NCBI GenBank assembly: GCA_020722645.1
Contig: DYKL01000006.1
Coordinates: forward strand, 1 to 5,726
Reading direction: 5' to 3'
Length of the DNA: 5,726 bases
Source of the DNA: Acetofilamentum sp.
GTDB taxonomy: Bacteria; Bacteroidota; Bacteroidia; Bacteroidales; JAFGUD01
In this document: one piece after another, positions 5,721 to 5,726 of the stretch
Position numbering within the stretch: the stretch's first letter is position 1
Layout of the letters: every line of letters begins with the position of its first letter
Made by a program: the position numbers and the translations under genes
Notes under the pieces: generated by a model
Databases searched by the model: none
The model's input: the letters and a program-made list of their open reading frames with translations, nothing else
What the model was told of the DNA's origin: nothing

Positions 5721-5726
5721 CATTAA

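Larger units (their letters stand above)
5379..5726. other. Non-coding region downstream of yicC
   Basis: No gene is supported in these 348 bases on either strand. The longest ATG-started frame noticed, at 5387-5470 on the plus strand, encodes only 27 residues with no recognisable feature. The region is AT-rich and holds a possible decayed dispersed repeat (5549-5575) and a short octamer stretch at the right edge (5689-5720). No tRNA or other structured RNA was recognised. Confidence 0.7.

Overview
The window is AT-rich and looks like a chromosomal stretch from a member of the Bacteroidota, probably an uncultured or little-studied one. The evidence is the strong A/T bias, the lack of Shine-Dalgarno sequences before all three genes, a TAnnTTTG-type promoter box upstream of the yicC gene, and protein sequences that read like Bacteroidota versions of their families. 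This placement is inferred from style, not from a marker gene.

There are three protein genes. Two are on the minus strand: an unrecognised exported 633-residue protein (167-2068) and an M3-family zinc oligoendopeptidase (2490-4178). One is on the plus strand: a YicC/YloC-family endoribonuclease (4489-5355). The peptidase and yicC genes diverge from a 310-bp intergenic region. The exported protein lies 421 bp downstream of the peptidase on the same strand, probably in a separate transcript. The three genes do not form an obvious pathway: one is predicted to leave the cytoplasm, one trims cytoplasmic peptides and one acts on RNA.

The spacers between genes are the unusual part, because they are filled with ordered repeats. 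Three tandem arrays (1-56, 60-163, 2331-2466) and a short fourth stretch at the right edge (5689-5720) all have an exact 8-bp period. Almost all their units begin with AAT, usually AATT or AATG. Two arrays begin within 3 and 23 bp of a minus-strand stop codon. A separate palindromic family occurs three times (4204-4228, 4246-4270, 5354-5378). Its head and tail are conserved while its stem sequence changes in a paired way, and the third copy overlaps the yicC stop codon. The spacer at 2069-2489 also holds a large imperfect hairpin (about 2096-2237) and a 14-bp direct repeat (2265-2306).

No RNA gene, CRISPR array, transposase, phage gene or toxin/defence system was found. The repeat architecture is the feature most deserving follow-up. 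The protein genes are ordinary apart from the unrecognised exported protein.
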